A DNA stretch of 5,993 bases. Source: Bifidobacteriaceae bacterium (GTDB lineage: Bacteria > Actinomycetota > Actinomycetes > Actinomycetales > WQXJ01). Of this stretch, positions 4,938-5,993 are shown piece by piece. The stretch spans positions 1 through 5,993 of the forward strand of contig JAITIG010000217.1 of the NCBI GenBank assembly GCA_031279575.1, in the 5' to 3' direction. Positions within the stretch are counted from its first letter, which is position 1; each line of letters begins with the position of its first letter. The position numbers and the translations under genes are program-made. Below the pieces are notes generated by a model. The model was not told where the DNA came from. It ran no database searches and was given only the letters and a program-made list of their open reading frames with translations.

Positions 4938-5993
4938 TCACAAGAGCTGGCGGCCGCAGTTGCCGCAGAACTTGGTGCCGCCGGTGGGCGTGCCGCAATC
5001 GGGGCAGAACTTGGGCCCGGCCCCGCCCGCCCCGCCCGCCGCTTGGCCGCCGGCCGCCTCGGGGGCCGGCGCGGGCGCGATCGGCGCCACCCAGCCCGGC
5101 GTCGGCTCGGGGGCCGCCCGGCCGGAGCCGCCGCCCCCCTGCCTGCCCTTGGACCCGCCGCCGCCCTGGGAGACCAGCGGGCCGCCAAACAGCCCGCCCG
5201 CGGCCCCGCTCGCCACGCCGATGCCTAGCATGCCGCCAGAGCCGCCAGACGGGTTGGCGCCCGCCGCGTGCAGCCCCTGGGCCACGGTGCCGGCCACAAA
5301 GCCGCGCTGGATGCCCGGGTCGGACAGCATCGCGCCTTTGTTGCGCAAGTTGATCAGGTCGCGCGACTCGTCGGTGTAGTTGACGGACTCGACCGCCACG
5401 CGCGCGATCTCAATGCCGCGCTCCTGGGTCCAATCGGCGTCCAGCAGCTGGGCCATGGCCTGCGACAGCAGATCCTGGTACTGCTGGACGGCGCTGACCC
5501 TGACGCCCTGCCCGGCCAGCTGGGCCACGGCCGTGGTCAGCTTGGACATGAACTCGGCCAGGAACTGGTCCTGGATGTCGGAGAAGTTGACCCTGGGCGA
5601 GTGCTTGTCGTAGACGTTGGCGAAGAACAAGATCGGGTTGTTGACCACAATGGTGAACGAGCCGAAGGCGCGCAGGAACAGTTCGGCGTTGTAAGACGGG
5701 TCGAAGTACTGGATGGGCTGCTTGGTGCCGAATTTGATGCCCCGGATCTCGCGTTGGGAGATGAAAACCACCCGCTGCTGCTGCGGCGTGGCGCCGCCAA
5801 ACTTGAACCGCTCCCAGGCCTGCCGGAAGGAGTCCCCCACCTGCCCGGAGAAGATCGACGCCTGCTGGGAGTCGTCCACCGTGTAGTAGCCGGCCTCGGC
5901 CACCACATCGACCACGGCGCCGCCCTCCACCAGCAGCATCGACATGTTGGTCGGCACCACCACGCGGGAGCCGGAGGAGACGATGTCGCTGGT
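4938..5993 (-). CDS. SPFH (Band_7_1/YdjI-like) protein with C-terminal zinc ribbon, 5' end outside the window
   Basis: The visible part is 351 residues, and the frame is open to the right edge. A GTG at 5963 is in frame, but family members have more N-terminal sequence before the equivalent of GSRVVVPTNMSMLLVEGG, so the true start is almost certainly off the window. An SPFH-like domain (about 1-240) contains DSFRQAWERFKFGG, REIRGIKFGTKQPIQYFD, FGSFTIVVNNPILFF and an alpha-helical tail with ERGIEIARVAVESVNY. A long Gly/Pro/Ala-rich low-complexity linker (about 250-325) follows. The last 22 residues form a four-Cys zinc ribbon, CPDC and CGNC (C330, C333, C343, C346). Relatives are annotated as SPFH-domain or virion-core-like proteins and are thought to assemble at membranes; their cellular role is poorly known. 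No transmembrane helix is visible in this part. It is convergent with the iron operon and not obviously related to it. Confidence 0.85.
   Translation of the reverse strand, partial: TSDIVSSGSRVVVPTNMSMLLVEGGAVVDVVAEAGYYTVDDSQQASIFSGQVGDSFRQAWERFKFGGATPQQQRVVFISQREIRGIKFGTKQPIQYFDPSYNAELFLRAFGSFTIVVNNPILFFANVYDKHSPRVNFSDIQDQFLAEFMSKLTTAVAQLAGQGVRVSAVQQYQDLLSQAMAQLLDADWTQERGIEIARVAVESVNYTDESRDLINLRNKGAMLSDPGIQRGFVAGTVAQGLHAAGANPSGGSGGMLGIGVASGAAGGLFGGPLVSQGGGGSKGRQGGGGSGRAAPEPTPGWVAPIAPAPAPEAAGGQAAGGAGGAGPKFCPDCGTPTGGTKFCGNCGRQLL

Noticed and set aside
4948..4968. Imperfect hairpin (CTGGCGGC...GCCGCAG) just past the ATPase gene
   Set aside because: It is explained by codons for the zinc-ribbon cysteines and glycines. 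It has a bulge and no T-tract, so it is weak as a terminator.
5019..5045. Short tandem-like CCCGCC repeats
   Set aside because: They simply encode the Gly/Ala-rich linker of the SPFH protein on the minus strand; no independent repeat unit was found.

Overview
The window is very GC-rich, with G or C dominating third codon positions. It uses GTG and TTG starts freely and has densely packed genes with 4-base GTGA overlaps. Together with a DtxR/IdeR-like operator, a mycobacterial-type TlyA and an SPFH/zinc-ribbon protein of a kind common in actinobacteria, this points to a chromosomal segment of a high-GC Actinomycetota. No mobile element, RNA gene, CRISPR array or prophage signal was seen, and nothing more specific than the phylum can be supported.

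Layout. Positions 1-651 (minus) hold most of tlyA, the rRNA 2'-O-methyltransferase; its C-terminus lies off the left edge. Just upstream, a small gene (648-785, minus) ends inside the tlyA start codon through a GTGA overlap. Positions 786-898 are a short GC-rich gap. Positions 899-1924 (minus) encode a lipoprotein of the iron-siderophore substrate-binding family. A 90-bp divergent intergenic region (1925-2014) carries a DtxR/IdeR-like palindrome. From 2015 to 4934 the plus strand carries two FecCD-type permeases and a FecE/FepC-type ATPase, with overlapping ends. Positions 4938-5993 (minus) encode an SPFH (Band_7_1/YdjI-like) protein with a C-terminal zinc ribbon; its N-terminus lies off the right edge. 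Its stop codon is only 3 bases from that of the ATPase gene.

How the genes work together. The binding lipoprotein captures a ligand outside the membrane, most likely a ferric siderophore or another iron chelate. It passes the ligand to the permease heterodimer, powered by the ATPase. The layout (binding protein divergent from permease-permease-ATPase) resembles E. coli fepB versus fepDGC. One iron-responsive operator between the two arms could shut both off when iron is plentiful. tlyA with its small partner, and the SPFH gene, look like unrelated neighbours. The window is mostly conventional. The points most worth a second look are the shared operator, the small tlyA-coupled ORF, the altered TlyA linker, and the low-complexity N-terminal extensions on two transporter subunits.
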